From NCBI GenBank assembly GCA_903861445.1, contig CAIOUK010000189.1:1-17390 (forward strand): a stretch of DNA of 17,390 nt, given 5' to 3'. This stretch comes from an uncultured Verrucomicrobia subdivision 3 bacterium (lineage in GTDB: Bacteria; Verrucomicrobiota; Verrucomicrobiia; Limisphaerales; UBA11358). The notes under the pieces were generated by a model that did no database searches, had not been told where the DNA came from, and saw nothing but the letters and a program-made list of their open reading frames with translations. Shown here one piece after another: positions 1 through 8,900 of the stretch. The translations under genes and the position numbers were made by a program. How positions within the stretch are numbered: position 1 is the first letter of the stretch; each line of letters starts with the position of its first letter.

Positions 1-127
1 CCACATGGTCGCCCGGATTTTTGTCCGGATGAAATTTGACGGCCTGTTTGCGGTAGGCTTTTTTAATTTCCTCGTCGCTCGCGCCTTTGCTGACGCCGAG
101 GATTTCGTAGTAATCGCGTTTGGCCAT
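1..127 (-). CDS. dnaJ: DnaJ-type co-chaperone, N-terminal J-domain (partial, runs off the window start)
   Basis: The first 42 codons of a J-domain protein are present; the rest lies beyond base 1. The visible protein begins MAKRDYYEILGV and continues through the basic helix II (KKAYRK) to the HPD tripeptide at residues 33-35. HPD is the signature that stimulates ATP hydrolysis by DnaK (Hsp70). The start MAKRDYYE is typical of full-length DnaJ, and grpE lies immediately upstream on the same strand, which supports a housekeeping DnaJ. The G/F region, zinc finger and C-terminal client-binding domains cannot be seen, so a shorter J-protein is not excluded. No Shine-Dalgarno sequence precedes the ATG at 127. 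The 113-base gap to grpE holds a hairpin-like repeat that could affect read-through. Confidence 0.93.
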   Translation of the reverse strand, partial: MAKRDYYEILGVSKGASDEEIKKAYRKQAVKFHPDKNPGDHV

Positions 128-140
128 CTGAATCAAGGGT

Positions 141-237
141 TTTTAGCCACAGATGAAACACAGATTGAACACAGATAAAGAAATTCTTTCCTGAAATATT
201 TCAATCAGTGTTTCATTTGTGCGAATCTGTGGCTTAA
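141..237. repeat. Intergenic imperfect inverted repeat with an 11-base tandem (cacagat) unit
   Basis: This lies between dnaJ and grpE. The unit cacagat occurs at 148-154, 159-165 and 170-176, giving an exact 11-base period. Bases 145-154 (agccacagat) are perfectly complementary to 225-234. Bases 155-169 pair with 200-214 at 14 of 15 positions. A 10-base bulge (215-224) sits on the right arm. A 12-base perfect palindrome (tgaaatatttca, 192-203) lies at the apex. The whole is more AT-rich than the flanking genes. Similar degenerate cacagat/aacacagat intergenic repeats are, from memory, common in Verrucomicrobia-like genomes. Whether it acts as a terminator, attenuator or passive repeat cannot be told from one copy. 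There is no clear U-tract. Confidence 0.75.
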
Positions 238-240
238 AGT

Positions 241-798
241 TCATTTTGAATTTTCCGTCGGCTTCTTGGCGACGATGACGGTGGCGGGACGCACCAGGCG
301 GTCTTTGATTTTATAGCCTTTGCGCAGTTGTTGCAGCACGCGCCCCTCGGCGACCTCGGTGGATTCCTGCTCGGAAATCGCCTCGTGCAGATTCGGGTCG
401 AACGGCTGGCCGGTGGCGTCAATTTTTTCGAGGCCGGTTTCGGTGAGTGCGGCCTTGAGCTGCTGCTGAATCATTACCACGCCAGATTGAAACGAGGCCA
501 GCTTGTCGCCCTGCGCGTTCTGCGCGGCGGCGAGCGCCATCTCAAAGTTGTCGAGCACGGGCAGCAATTTCTGGATGAGCGAAAAATTGGCGTATTGCGC
601 CGCCTCAATTTTTTCACGCGCGGCGCGCTTCTTGAAATTGTCAAAATCCGCCGTGGTGCGGAGCAGCCGTTCCCAGTGTTCATCGGCTTTGGTGGCGCGG
701 GTCTGGAGTTCCGTAATCTGTTCCGGCGACAAAGCGGGTGTTTCCGCCGGAGTAGCGGCGGGTTCGGTCTTGGGCAAATCAGTTTCAGTTTTGCTCAT
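241..798 (-). CDS. grpE: GrpE, nucleotide exchange factor for DnaK
   Basis: GrpE releases ADP from DnaK (Hsp70) and so resets the chaperone cycle with DnaJ in the cytoplasm. The 185-residue protein is of normal family length. It has a disordered Thr/Pro/Ala/Glu-rich N-terminus, a long coiled-coil helix (about residues 25-85, including the DFDNFKKRAAREK segment) and a C-terminal beta domain. The beta domain carries GQPFDPNLHEAI and then LRKGYKIKDRLVRPATVIV, the two most diagnostic GrpE stretches. I chose the ATG at 798 (MSKTETD) because MSK is a natural start. An in-frame ATG at 819 would add seven residues (MFGRKTP). Neither start has a Shine-Dalgarno. The gene follows the DUF2723 gene by 67-88 bases on the same strand and precedes dnaJ, so a shared transcript is possible. 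Confidence 0.95.
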   Translation of the reverse strand: MSKTETDLPKTEPAATPAETPALSPEQITELQTRATKADEHWERLLRTTADFDNFKKRAAREKIEAAQYANFSLIQKLLPVLDNFEMALAAAQNAQGDKLASFQSGVVMIQQQLKAALTETGLEKIDATGQPFDPNLHEAISEQESTEVAEGRVLQQLRKGYKIKDRLVRPATVIVAKKPTENSK

Positions 799-886
799 AG
801 GCGTTTTGCGTCCAAACATTCAGCCGTGCAAAATAGCAGAGGGGCGGGCGGTGGGCAACGGGTGAAACCAGCTGAGTTTCGGCGGA

Positions 887-3800
887 TTATTTCGGCGGGA
901 CAAGTTTCTGAAACTCGGGCGTGGGGCGGAGCGCGTTGAAACGCGGGTCGGTGCGGACGGTGGCGAGCCAATCGTGGGCGGCCGGGTTGGTGGCCAGCTG
1001 CCGGGTGCTGATTTGCAGCACTGTCTTCAAATTGTCCAAGGCGGTCGGAGTCTGGCCAGTGACGGCTTGCAACGCGGCCAGATTGAAAAGCGGTTCCGGC
1101 TGGCCGGGGGTGAGTGCGACGAGTTTTTTCAGGGCCGTTTCCAATTTTGGAAGGTTTTGGCTTTGGGCAAAGTATTGCACCAGGATGTTGAGTTCCTCGG
1201 CTTTGATATTCGGATTGGCGAGCACCTGATTGAGCAATTCCAAAGTGCGATTGGGCTGCTGCGCTTGCAGGTAGGCGGAGGCCAGCGCGATCAGATTGTG
1301 CAGGTCGTTGGGATTGGTGCGCGCCGTGGCTTCCATCTGGTCAATCTGGCTGACGGCTTGGGAGCGTTCCGCGTTTTGATTGCTGAACGACTTCAACTGG
1401 TTGATGAGATTGGAAATCGCGTCGTTGTAGGGATCGAGTTTTTTGCAGGTCTCGGCGATCAGAATGGCGTCGTCAAACCGGCCGAATTGCAACAGGAAAT
1501 TCACATAACGATACACGGCCTCCGGGCTGTAAGGGCAGAAGGCGAACGCCTGTTTGAAAGCGAAATCCGTTTCGCGCACGAGCGCGTCCTGCGTGGCTTT
1601 GGATTTCTGGCGATATTCCGGCGGGCATTGCGGGCCAAGGCGCCAGGCATACATGCCAGCTTGCGAACTGCGCAGCTTGGAGAACGCCTTTTGCGCGTCG
1701 TTGTCCCGCACAAAGGCGTGGTCGCCGGTGTAGCCTTTGTAATTGTTGCGGATATAAGTGCGTTCGGCGAAATCGCAGATTTCTTTGACGCTGGTATTGT
1801 AGTTGATGAAGTTGCCGCACAGGCGTGGCGTGAAATCCGTCCAGAACTTGTGGTCAAGATCCATGATGTCCTGCGTGAGTTCCGGCAGCGGATTCCGGTT
1901 GATCTTCATGATGACGCTGAACGGCGTCTCGTAAGGATACATCCAGTCGAGCGGAAAACTTTCTTCAACGTAAAATTCATTCGTCGGGTTGTGCTCGAAG
2001 ATTACTTTGCAAAGCAGGCCGTTGATGTTCATCACGGCGACCTGGCCGGAAACCTGCACGCGGCCATTTTCGATGTGAACGTCTTCGCCGGGCTTGAGCT
2101 GGTTGATCTGCGCCCGCCGGGCAACGTCCTGAGTATAATCCTCGAAACATTTTCGCGAATCCTCGGGCGAGGGGATGTAGATTTCGTTCGGCGGATAAAC
2201 GCCTTCCGCGCGGCGGCGGGTTTCGACGTGCGCGCCCCACGCGGTTGTCGGGCGGTCGAGCACTTGGTATAACGCGCGATTAGCCAGATTGAACAATCCG
2301 CTGTCGGCAATTTGATTGCAGGCTTCTTCTTCCTGGAACTTCATACTGGCCTCCTGCTGCTGTAGGTAGGCTTTTTTCTGCAGGTCAAGTTCGTCACCCA
2401 GATTTTTGTCAACGTGTTTATCCAATGTCGTTCCGATGCCGATGCGCCAGGTCTTGGCGGCAAGACTGAAAGCGTATTTGGAAAGTTCGCTGAAGAACGG
2501 CGGGTCGTGCTGTTGGCTGCGATTGTATTGCGAACGCAGATAATCCAGATAGGTGCCGTCCGCCAACGCGTTTTGGGTGATGATGTAAACATCGCGTCGG
2601 TCAAATTTTTGATCCTGTTCCGGCTGGCAGCGGTGCGGAATGAAGCTTTCGCAGAAAATAATATACGTCGGGCAAAAACGGCCGGGGTCGGTGCCGCCGA
2701 AGAGAATCGTGTCCCGCGTCATTTCGGGATAAATGAGTTTGGCGTTTTTCGGATCCTTCAATAGTTCTTTGCGCAGCGTGTTGTCGTAGGTCAACTGGCC
2801 GGTCTTTGGATCCTTGAAGGGCGGCGTGAACATGTCGTGGCCAAACCAGTAACCGAACCAGTGGTTGCGCTGTTCGCTCTTATACCAGTGCGAGAGGCCG
2901 GACCAGACCGGCATGAGGGTGAACAGGCAGAGCAGAATCAGCACCGGCCCACGGCTGCGATAGACCAGCAGCGCGCTCAGCAACACGACGGGGATGGCAA
3001 GCAGAATCAGGTTGGCAAAAACCGGCAGGCCGTATTGATCCTTGTCGAAAGCCAGAGTGATGTAGTGCGGCAGTTGCGCGAGACTGATTTCACCCGCCGG
3101 TCCGAAAAACAATTTGCCGGTCTCGTCCTTCAGACAAAAGAGCGCCAGCACAATGGCCACCACGCTGCCGAGGATGCCCCAGCGGCGGAAATTCGCGTAG
3201 TGCGTGGCCACATACGCCGCCAGCAGCGTCAGGCCGTAGCCAATCATCATGGCAAACAATCCGTGCGACGCGGTGTAGAAAACTTTGTTCAACTCGAAGG
3301 ACGAACGGTCCGGCGACACGTTCAGCAAAATTCCCAGCAGCACCGCCAGACAGAAATAAATGCAGGTCACGCCGATGATCCAGGAGCGTTCCCGCTTGTG
3401 CATTTTCACGAGGAACAGGAAGGGCAGCGCGCCGACGAAGATGTAGACCCAACTGAAAGATTCCGAGAGGCCGGTGATAATATACCAGAGTTGGAACGCA
3501 AAGCGGCTCGGATTTGAGAAAATATCCACGCCATGAACCGTTTCATATTGGCCGCGGCTTAAGGCGTGGAAAAAACCTTCCACCGTGCGCGGATAACCCC
3601 ATTGCATCGGTGGCACGGTCATGCCGGAAACCGGCATGTAAAAATAGCACATAATTCCGGCCAGCCAGGCCAGTGCCATGAAGACGCCGGTTTTCCATTC
3701 GGACATGAAGCCCTTGGTTTTCATCGCCAGCCAGCCGCCGGCACAAATGGAGCCGATGCCGACGGTGTGAAACAGCGCCTGTTCCACGCCGGTCATATTT

Positions 3801-4585
3801 TGCAGGGCGGGAACGGTGCTCATGCACATCAGGCCGCCAAGATAGATGATGGCATTGCCGATGAACATATCGCGACCCAGTTTGGGCGACGCGAGGGCGA
3901 TGGCCACTTCAATACCCATCGCACTCAACAGCAAGGTTTGGTGAATGGTTGCGCAAATGCCGTAAAGCAACATCGCCAAGTAAAGATAACGTCGTTGTTG
4001 CGGCGCATACATCCAGCGCATCAGGCACAGCAGCACGGCAATCATCCACGGCACGCCAAACACGGAAATACGGTTGATGACCACCGATTCGCTCCACATG
4101 AAAATGTCCAGACCGAGCAGCGTTCCCGCCACGCAACCGGAAATCAGGCAGATGGTATTTTCCCATTCGCGGGGGATATTTTTAATTTCCTCGATGCCCT
4201 CGATCAACATGCTGCCACCGCGCGAGACCATGCTCGCCAGCATCGCGCAACCCATCGCGGCGGCGAAGGATTGCCCCACTTCGACGCGCCATGCGACGTT
4301 GCCGAACGGCACGATGACCGTCCAGAACCAGCTGTAAACCGACCAGAATGGATAGCCCGGCGGATGCGGAATCCCTGCGTAAAAAGAGCCGGTGCACAGT
4401 TCGCCGGAATCTTCCAGCGTCAGTTCCGGCGCCAGCGTATAAAGATAAACGGCCCAGACGATGACGAACGTCAATCCCAGCGTCAGCCAGTCAATCTTGC
4501 GAAACATCGGCGGCACCACGATGGGTTGCACCGGAGTGGAAGCCTTGGCCGGCACATTAGTTTTGGTCTTGTTATCTTTGCTCAT
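887..4585 (-). CDS. DUF2723 (TMEM260-like) polytopic membrane protein with C-terminal TPR region, putative protein O-glycosyltransferase
   Basis: A protein of 1232 residues. It begins with a short polar N-terminus, then a first membrane helix (about 33-51). The DUF2723 signature follows: LTLEDSGEL at 55-63, HPPGYPF at 74-80, then GNVAWRVEV. Roughly a dozen hydrophobic helices continue to about residue 570. Next comes a large soluble part, including an ILFGGTDPGRF stretch and an RRDVYIITQNAL stretch. The last ~220 residues resemble tetratricopeptide repeats. DUF2723 proteins are GT-C-fold relatives of human TMEM260, an ER protein O-mannosyltransferase. In bacteria the donor and acceptor are generally unknown. 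By analogy, the acidic residues E58/D59/E62 in the first external loop may be catalytic. ATG 4585 (MSKDNK) is preferred over an upstream in-frame ATG at 4639, because the extra residues look like translated promoter DNA. The gene is divergent from a GT2 enzyme. Confidence 0.88.
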   Translation of the reverse strand: MSKDNKTKTNVPAKASTPVQPIVVPPMFRKIDWLTLGLTFVIVWAVYLYTLAPELTLEDSGELCTGSFYAGIPHPPGYPFWSVYSWFWTVIVPFGNVAWRVEVGQSFAAAMGCAMLASMVSRGGSMLIEGIEEIKNIPREWENTICLISGCVAGTLLGLDIFMWSESVVINRISVFGVPWMIAVLLCLMRWMYAPQQRRYLYLAMLLYGICATIHQTLLLSAMGIEVAIALASPKLGRDMFIGNAIIYLGGLMCMSTVPALQNMTGVEQALFHTVGIGSICAGGWLAMKTKGFMSEWKTGVFMALAWLAGIMCYFYMPVSGMTVPPMQWGYPRTVEGFFHALSRGQYETVHGVDIFSNPSRFAFQLWYIITGLSESFSWVYIFVGALPFLFLVKMHKRERSWIIGVTCIYFCLAVLLGILLNVSPDRSSFELNKVFYTASHGLFAMMIGYGLTLLAAYVATHYANFRRWGILGSVVAIVLALFCLKDETGKLFFGPAGEISLAQLPHYITLAFDKDQYGLPVFANLILLAIPVVLLSALLVYRSRGPVLILLCLFTLMPVWSGLSHWYKSEQRNHWFGYWFGHDMFTPPFKDPKTGQLTYDNTLRKELLKDPKNAKLIYPEMTRDTILFGGTDPGRFCPTYIIFCESFIPHRCQPEQDQKFDRRDVYIITQNALADGTYLDYLRSQYNRSQQHDPPFFSELSKYAFSLAAKTWRIGIGTTLDKHVDKNLGDELDLQKKAYLQQQEASMKFQEEEACNQIADSGLFNLANRALYQVLDRPTTAWGAHVETRRRAEGVYPPNEIYIPSPEDSRKCFEDYTQDVARRAQINQLKPGEDVHIENGRVQVSGQVAVMNINGLLCKVIFEHNPTNEFYVEESFPLDWMYPYETPFSVIMKINRNPLPELTQDIMDLDHKFWTDFTPRLCGNFINYNTSVKEICDFAERTYIRNNYKGYTGDHAFVRDNDAQKAFSKLRSSQAGMYAWRLGPQCPPEYRQKSKATQDALVRETDFAFKQAFAFCPYSPEAVYRYVNFLLQFGRFDDAILIAETCKKLDPYNDAISNLINQLKSFSNQNAERSQAVSQIDQMEATARTNPNDLHNLIALASAYLQAQQPNRTLELLNQVLANPNIKAEELNILVQYFAQSQNLPKLETALKKLVALTPGQPEPLFNLAALQAVTGQTPTALDNLKTVLQISTRQLATNPAAHDWLATVRTDPRFNALRPTPEFQKLVPPK

Positions 4586-4590
4586 GCGAA

Positions 4591-4619
4591 AATATAGAAG
4601 CTGCATAGTTGACGGGCAA
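4591..4619 (-). promoter_or_regulatory. Candidate sigma70-like promoter for the DUF2723 gene, near-leaderless
   Basis: On the minus strand TTGCCC (4619-4614) is followed after 17 bases by TATATT (4596-4591). These are respectable -35 and -10 matches with ideal spacing. The -10 ends five bases before the ATG at 4585, so transcription would begin at or within a base or two of the start codon, giving a leaderless or nearly leaderless mRNA. This fits the absence of a Shine-Dalgarno and supports the 4585 start over 4639. It is a pattern match only. Confidence 0.35.
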
Positions 4620-4735
4620 AAGGGCAATTTGTCCATCAAAAACAGCGTCGGGAAATAGACTCCGCCGGACGATTGGCGTTCAACCTTTCATTTTTAACTT
4701 CACCCGCACGCCGGCTTCCGGCAGCATCCGCGCAA

Positions 4736-5488
4736 ATGTATTCCGGTAAGAAAGTCGTCGTGGTCATGCCCGCTTACAACGCGGCCAAGACTGTTATGAA
4801 AACCGTCGCGGAAGTCCAGCAGCAGGGTGTCGTGGACGAAATCATCTTGGTGGACGACCGCAGTCGCGACAACACCGTCGAGGTCGCCTTGGCGCTGCCC
4901 GGCGTGCGCGTCCATGTCCACGAAAAAAACACCGGTTACGGCGGCAACCAAAAAACCTGCTACCGCCTCGCGCTCGAAGCCGGTGCGGACATCGTCATCA
5001 TGGTGCATCCGGATTATCAATACACGCCCAAGCTCATTCCGGCGATGGCGTCCATCATTGCGAACGATCTGCATCAATGCGTGCTCGGCAGCCGCATTCT
5101 CGGCGGCTATTCGCTGCAAGGCGGGATGCCCGGCTGGAAATACATCGCCAACCGTTTTCTGACGGCGGCGGAAAATCTTTTGCTCGGGGCCAAGCTTTCC
5201 GAATACCACACCGGCTACCGCGCTTTCTCGCGCGATCTGCTGGTGAAGCTGGAGCCGTTGCTCGCGCACAACTCGGACGATTTTGTGTTCGACAACCAGA
5301 TGCTCGCGCAAATCTTCTGGCACGGTTTTACGATTGGCGAGGTGAGCTGCCCGACCAAATATTTCAAGGAAGCCTCGTCCATCAATTTCCGCCGCAGTTG
5401 TAAATATGGCTTCGGTTGCCTCAAGGTCGGCACCCAATTCCGGCTGGCCAAACTGGGACTGGCGAAGCCGAAACTGTTTTTCGCCTAA
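4736..5488 (+). CDS. Family 2 glycosyltransferase, dolichyl/polyprenyl-phosphate mannose synthase type
   Basis: A GT-A fold enzyme of 250 residues that transfers a sugar from a nucleotide donor, probably to polyprenyl phosphate at the inner face of the membrane. Visible motifs are MPAYN (11-15), VDDRSRDNT (39-47), NTGYGGNQKT (65-74), HPDYQY (91-96, holding the metal-binding acidic residue), GSRI (119-122), GGMP (129-132), SEYHTGYRAF (155-164) and NSDDFVFD (179-186). There is no C-terminal membrane helix, unlike many DPM1/GtrB relatives. I start at ATG 4736 (MYSGKKVVVVMPAYN). A TTG at 4673 would add 21 residues but gives an implausible low-conservation leader. The gene is divergent from the DUF2723 membrane protein, which could use its lipid-linked product; that link is inference. 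Donor specificity (GDP-mannose or UDP-sugar) cannot be read from sequence. Confidence 0.9.
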   Translation: MYSGKKVVVVMPAYNAAKTVMKTVAEVQQQGVVDEIILVDDRSRDNTVEVALALPGVRVHVHEKNTGYGGNQKTCYRLALEAGADIVIMVHPDYQYTPKLIPAMASIIANDLHQCVLGSRILGGYSLQGGMPGWKYIANRFLTAAENLLLGAKLSEYHTGYRAFSRDLLVKLEPLLAHNSDDFVFDNQMLAQIFWHGFTIGEVSCPTKYFKEASSINFRRSCKYGFGCLKVGTQFRLAKLGLAKPKLFFA

Positions 5489-5492
5489 AATG

Positions 5493-5526
5493 TAAAAGCA
5501 AAAACGCCCGGTGAAAACCGGGCGTT
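5493..5526 (-). terminator. Intrinsic terminator of rpsT
   Basis: A perfect 9-base-pair stem (aacgcccgg 5503-5511 with ccgggcgtt 5518-5526) closes a six-base loop. On the minus strand it is followed by TTTTTGCTTTT, a good U-tract, 19 bases after the rpsT stop codon. On the plus strand the downstream tract is only ggtgttt, so any effect on the converging glycosyltransferase transcript would be weaker. Confidence 0.88.
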
Positions 5527-5544
5527 GGTGTTTGCAGAGTTAAA

Positions 5545-5802
5545 TTATTTCTTGAGCGTCAGCGCGAGCCGCGACTTTTTGCGGTTGGCCGTGGCGCGGG
5601 CAATCGCGCCGGTTTTCACGGCCTTGTCGTAGGCGGAGTGGACGCCGGGCAGGAGCTTGACGGCTTCGTCCAATTTCTTGGCGGTCACGGTGGCGCGGAA
5701 TTCCTTTTCCACGCGGCGCAGATTGGATTTCACGCGGCTGTTTTGAAGTTTTTTGCGGGCGCTATTGCGCATCCGGCGTTCGGCTGACTTCGTGTTCGGC
5801 AT
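5545..5802 (-). CDS. rpsT: 30S ribosomal protein S20
   Basis: An 85-residue, strongly basic, helical protein of the exact size expected for bS20. It begins MPNTKSAERRMRNSARKK and carries the conserved C-terminal stretch TGAIARATANRKKSRLA. S20 binds 16S rRNA early in assembly of the small subunit. The gene is monocistronic: the glycosyltransferase converges on it from the 3' side and the histidine kinase diverges from it upstream. It has its own strong terminator and a plausible promoter. In many bacteria rpsT is autoregulated by S20 through its leader; no specific leader structure is evident here. No Shine-Dalgarno precedes the ATG at 5802. Confidence 0.97.
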   Translation of the reverse strand: MPNTKSAERRMRNSARKKLQNSRVKSNLRRVEKEFRATVTAKKLDEAVKLLPGVHSAYDKAVKTGAIARATANRKKSRLALTLKK

Positions 5803-5838
5803 AGTTTGTTCGTAATTGGATTAGCTAAAGAGTCGTGG

Positions 5839-5866
5839 AAACTAGCCGAACGCAGAGGGAAGTCAA
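5839..5866 (-). promoter_or_regulatory. Candidate promoter of rpsT
   Basis: On the minus strand TTGACT (5866-5861, five of six to the -35 consensus) is followed after 16 bases by TAGTTT (5844-5839, a weak -10). Transcription would start near 5832, leaving a leader of about 30 bases before the ATG at 5802. It lies in the 162-base region divergent from the histidine kinase gene. Pattern match only. Confidence 0.4.
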
Positions 5867-5964
5867 TGCCGAAAAATCCCCTCCGTTCTTTACTTTTGTC
5901 CGCCAGCCTGATTTTTTAACGGCAAATACAAGTTGATCCCGTTTATGGTTTACGAATCACCCGC

Positions 5965-8900
5965 ATGAATTCACCGCTGCACATTCTACATCTGGAGGAT
6001 AATCAGGATGATGTCCTGCTGGTGCGCGATTTGTTGCAGAAGGATGGGATTCTCGCCGACATCACCGATGTCGCCCGGCGCGCGGATTTTATCGCCGCGC
6101 TGGAATGGCAGAAATGGGATCTCATAATCGCGGATTATTGCCTGCTGGATTTTACCGGCGAAGAGGCACTCAAAATCGTCCGGGTAAAATATCCCGAGCT
6201 GCCTTTCATCCTCAACTCCAGCACGATTGATGAGCAGACCGCCATTGAAAATCTCAAAGCCGGCGCCACCGACTATGTGCTCAAACAAAATATTGAGCGT
6301 CTGCCTTCCGCCGTGCGGCGGGCGGTGGCCGAAGCGGGCGAACGCACGCGGCGGCAGGTGGCCGAGGACGATTTACGCCGGCGCGAGAAACAATACCGGG
6401 TGCTGTTCCAGAGCAACCCGCATCCGATGTGGGTCTTTGACCTCGAGACCCTTGATCTGCTCGAAGTCAACGAAGCGGCGATTCATCATTACGGCTATTC
6501 GCGTGAAGAATTTCTCAAGATGAAGCTCCCTGACCTGCGGGCGGCAGAAAATGTCGTGCGCGGGCCGGCGGGCGAATGGGACGCGCAGTCCGAGGGCATC
6601 ATCTGGAAACATCGGCGCAAGGATGGCGTGGTGATGGACATGGAAATCATCTGGTCGCCGCTGGCGTTTGAAGGCCGGCTGGCGGCATTGACGATGGCTA
6701 CCGATGTCACCATCCGTCGGCGCCTCACCCAAAGCAGCCGCATCTTCGGAAAATTAAGCCATCATTTGAGTGCCGTCACCACGGCGGCGGAAGCGGCGAT
6801 GTTCATTTGCGAGGCGGCGGATGAATTATTGCCTCATTGGGACGACTTCGCGCTGGACTTGTATTCCGCCGAGCGCGACGAGGTGACGTCGTTGCTCACC
6901 ATCACGACGATTGAGGGCAAGCGGGTGCCCATCCCGGCTTCGCCGCAGCCCAAGACGGCCAGCGCGTTGATCCGCCGGGTGGTGGAGCGCGGTGCGGAAT
7001 TGCTTTCGGCAACCGAATCTGAAAGCAAGCCGGGCACGGTGATGGTCGCGCCGATTCGGAATGCCGAGCAGGTCATCGGGGTGATTTTTGTCCAAAACCG
7101 GCTGGCCAACAGTTATTCCGCGCGCGATTTGGACACGTTGCAACATCTGGCCGACCAGTGCAGCGGCGCGTTGCTGCGCGTGCGGGTGGAGGAGGAATTA
7201 CTGCACAGCCAGCGGCGGTTTCGCGACCTGTTTGAAAATTCCCCCGACGCGATTTTTGTCGAAGATCTGTTGAGCAACGTGCTCGATGTCAATTCCAGCG
7301 CGTGCAAGCTGAACGGCCTCTCACGCCAGCAACTGATCGGCAAAAATGCGATTGATGATCTGGTGCCGCCCGCCCGGCGCGCGGCCGCGCGCGCGGAATT
7401 TCAGCAAATGGCGGCCGGCCAGATCACCTGGATCGAAAGCGAAAGCCTGCATGCCGATGGCCGGGTCATCCCGGTGGAAATCCGCGTGGTGCGCGTGAAT
7501 TACGACGGTCAGCCGGCCTTGTTATTTCACGTCCGCGATGTCACCGCCCGCCGGGCGGCGGAATCGGCCCTGCGCTCCTCGGAAACGCTGTTCCGCTCCG
7601 TCTGGGAAAATTCCGTGGATGGCATGCGGTTGACCGATCATAACGGAGACATCGTGGCCGTGAACGAGGCGTTCTGCAAATTGGTTGGGATGCAGCACGA
7701 GCAGTTGGAGGGCAAGCCGTTCACCGTCATCTATTCTGCGGATACGGACTGGGAAAAAATGTTAAGCGACTATCGCCAACGTTTTCTTCAGGGCAACATT
7801 CAGACGAAGCGCGAAGGGGAATTGAGTTTGCATGATGCCCGCCGGGTGGTTTTTGAAATCACCGATTCCTGCGTTGAATCCGGCGGCAAGCCGACGCTGA
7901 TGTTAAGTTCGTTTCGCGATGTGACCGGCCAGAAACGGCTGGAGGAACAACTGCGGCAGTCTCAAAAAATGGAGGCCATCGGCCAGCTGGCCGGCGGCAT
8001 CGCGCACGATTTTAACAACATACTCACCATCATCCTTGGCCATGCCACGTTGCTGGCGATGGCGCCGCTCGATCCCAAGTCCATGGTCTCGGCCAACCAG
8101 ATCAAGCAGGCGTCGGAACGCGCCGCCGGCCTCACGCGCCAGTTGCTCGCGTTTGGCCGCAAGCAGATATTCAACCCGCGTCCGCTGGACCTGAACCGTT
8201 CGCTCAGCAAGATGTCGGATATGCTCGGCCGGTTGCTCGGCGAGGACATCACGCTGAACATTAATTTCAGCAGCGAACCCGCCGTGGTTGAGGCCGATGG
8301 CACCATGATGGAGCAAATTATTTTGAACCTCTCCGTAAATTCCCGCGACGCGATGCCGCGCGGCGGGCAACTGGTCATCCGCACCAGTCTGCGCGACGTG
8401 GATGCGCGTCATGCGCGGCAGTTTGTGGACGCGCGCCCCGGCCGCTTCGTCTGCTTGAGCCATGTGGATACTGGCGCCGGCATTCCGCCGGAAAACTTGA
8501 ACCGCATTTTTGAGCCGTTTTTTACCACCAAGGAATTGGGCAAGGGCACCGGCCTAGGTTTGGCCACGGTATTCGGCATCGTCAAGCAGCACCATGGCTG
8601 GATCGAAGTCGAAAGTCAGTTAGGTAAAGGCACGGCATTTCATATTTTTCTCCCCGCCAGCAAACTGCCGCCGACGGAACTGGAAAGTTTCGACACCCAA
8701 TTCCGCGCCAAAGGTGGTAACGAAACCATCCTCGTCGTCGAGGACGAACGCGACCTGCGCGAAATCGTCACCCGCACGCTCAACCGTCAGGGCTATCGCG
8801 TCTTTCAGGCGGTGGACGGCCTCAACGCGCTGGAGATTTGGGCGCAATACAAAAACGAAATCAATCTGGTGTTCACCGATGTCGTCATGCCTGGCGGTCT

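Noticed and set aside
820..886. Possible terminator between the DUF2723 gene and grpE (gaaac/gtttc stem)
   Set aside because: The stem is only five base pairs and has no T-run on the minus strand, so read-through into grpE is more likely.
974..2272. A 432-codon open frame on the plus strand opposite the DUF2723 gene
   Set aside because: It is antisense to a well-supported gene, its protein has no recognisable motif or membrane/secretory pattern, and long antisense frames are expected in GC-rich DNA.
3620..3638. Perfect 8-base inverted repeat (catgccgg, three-base loop, ccggcatg)
   Set aside because: It lies within the conserved membrane part of the DUF2723 gene, encodes an ordinary segment (YMPVSGM) and lacks a U-tract; most likely chance in GC-rich coding DNA.
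3566..4597. A 343-codon plus-strand frame rich in His, Gln and Arg
   Set aside because: It is the mirror of the membrane-spanning part of the DUF2723 gene; the unusual His/Gln/Arg content is what antisense of hydrophobic codons gives.
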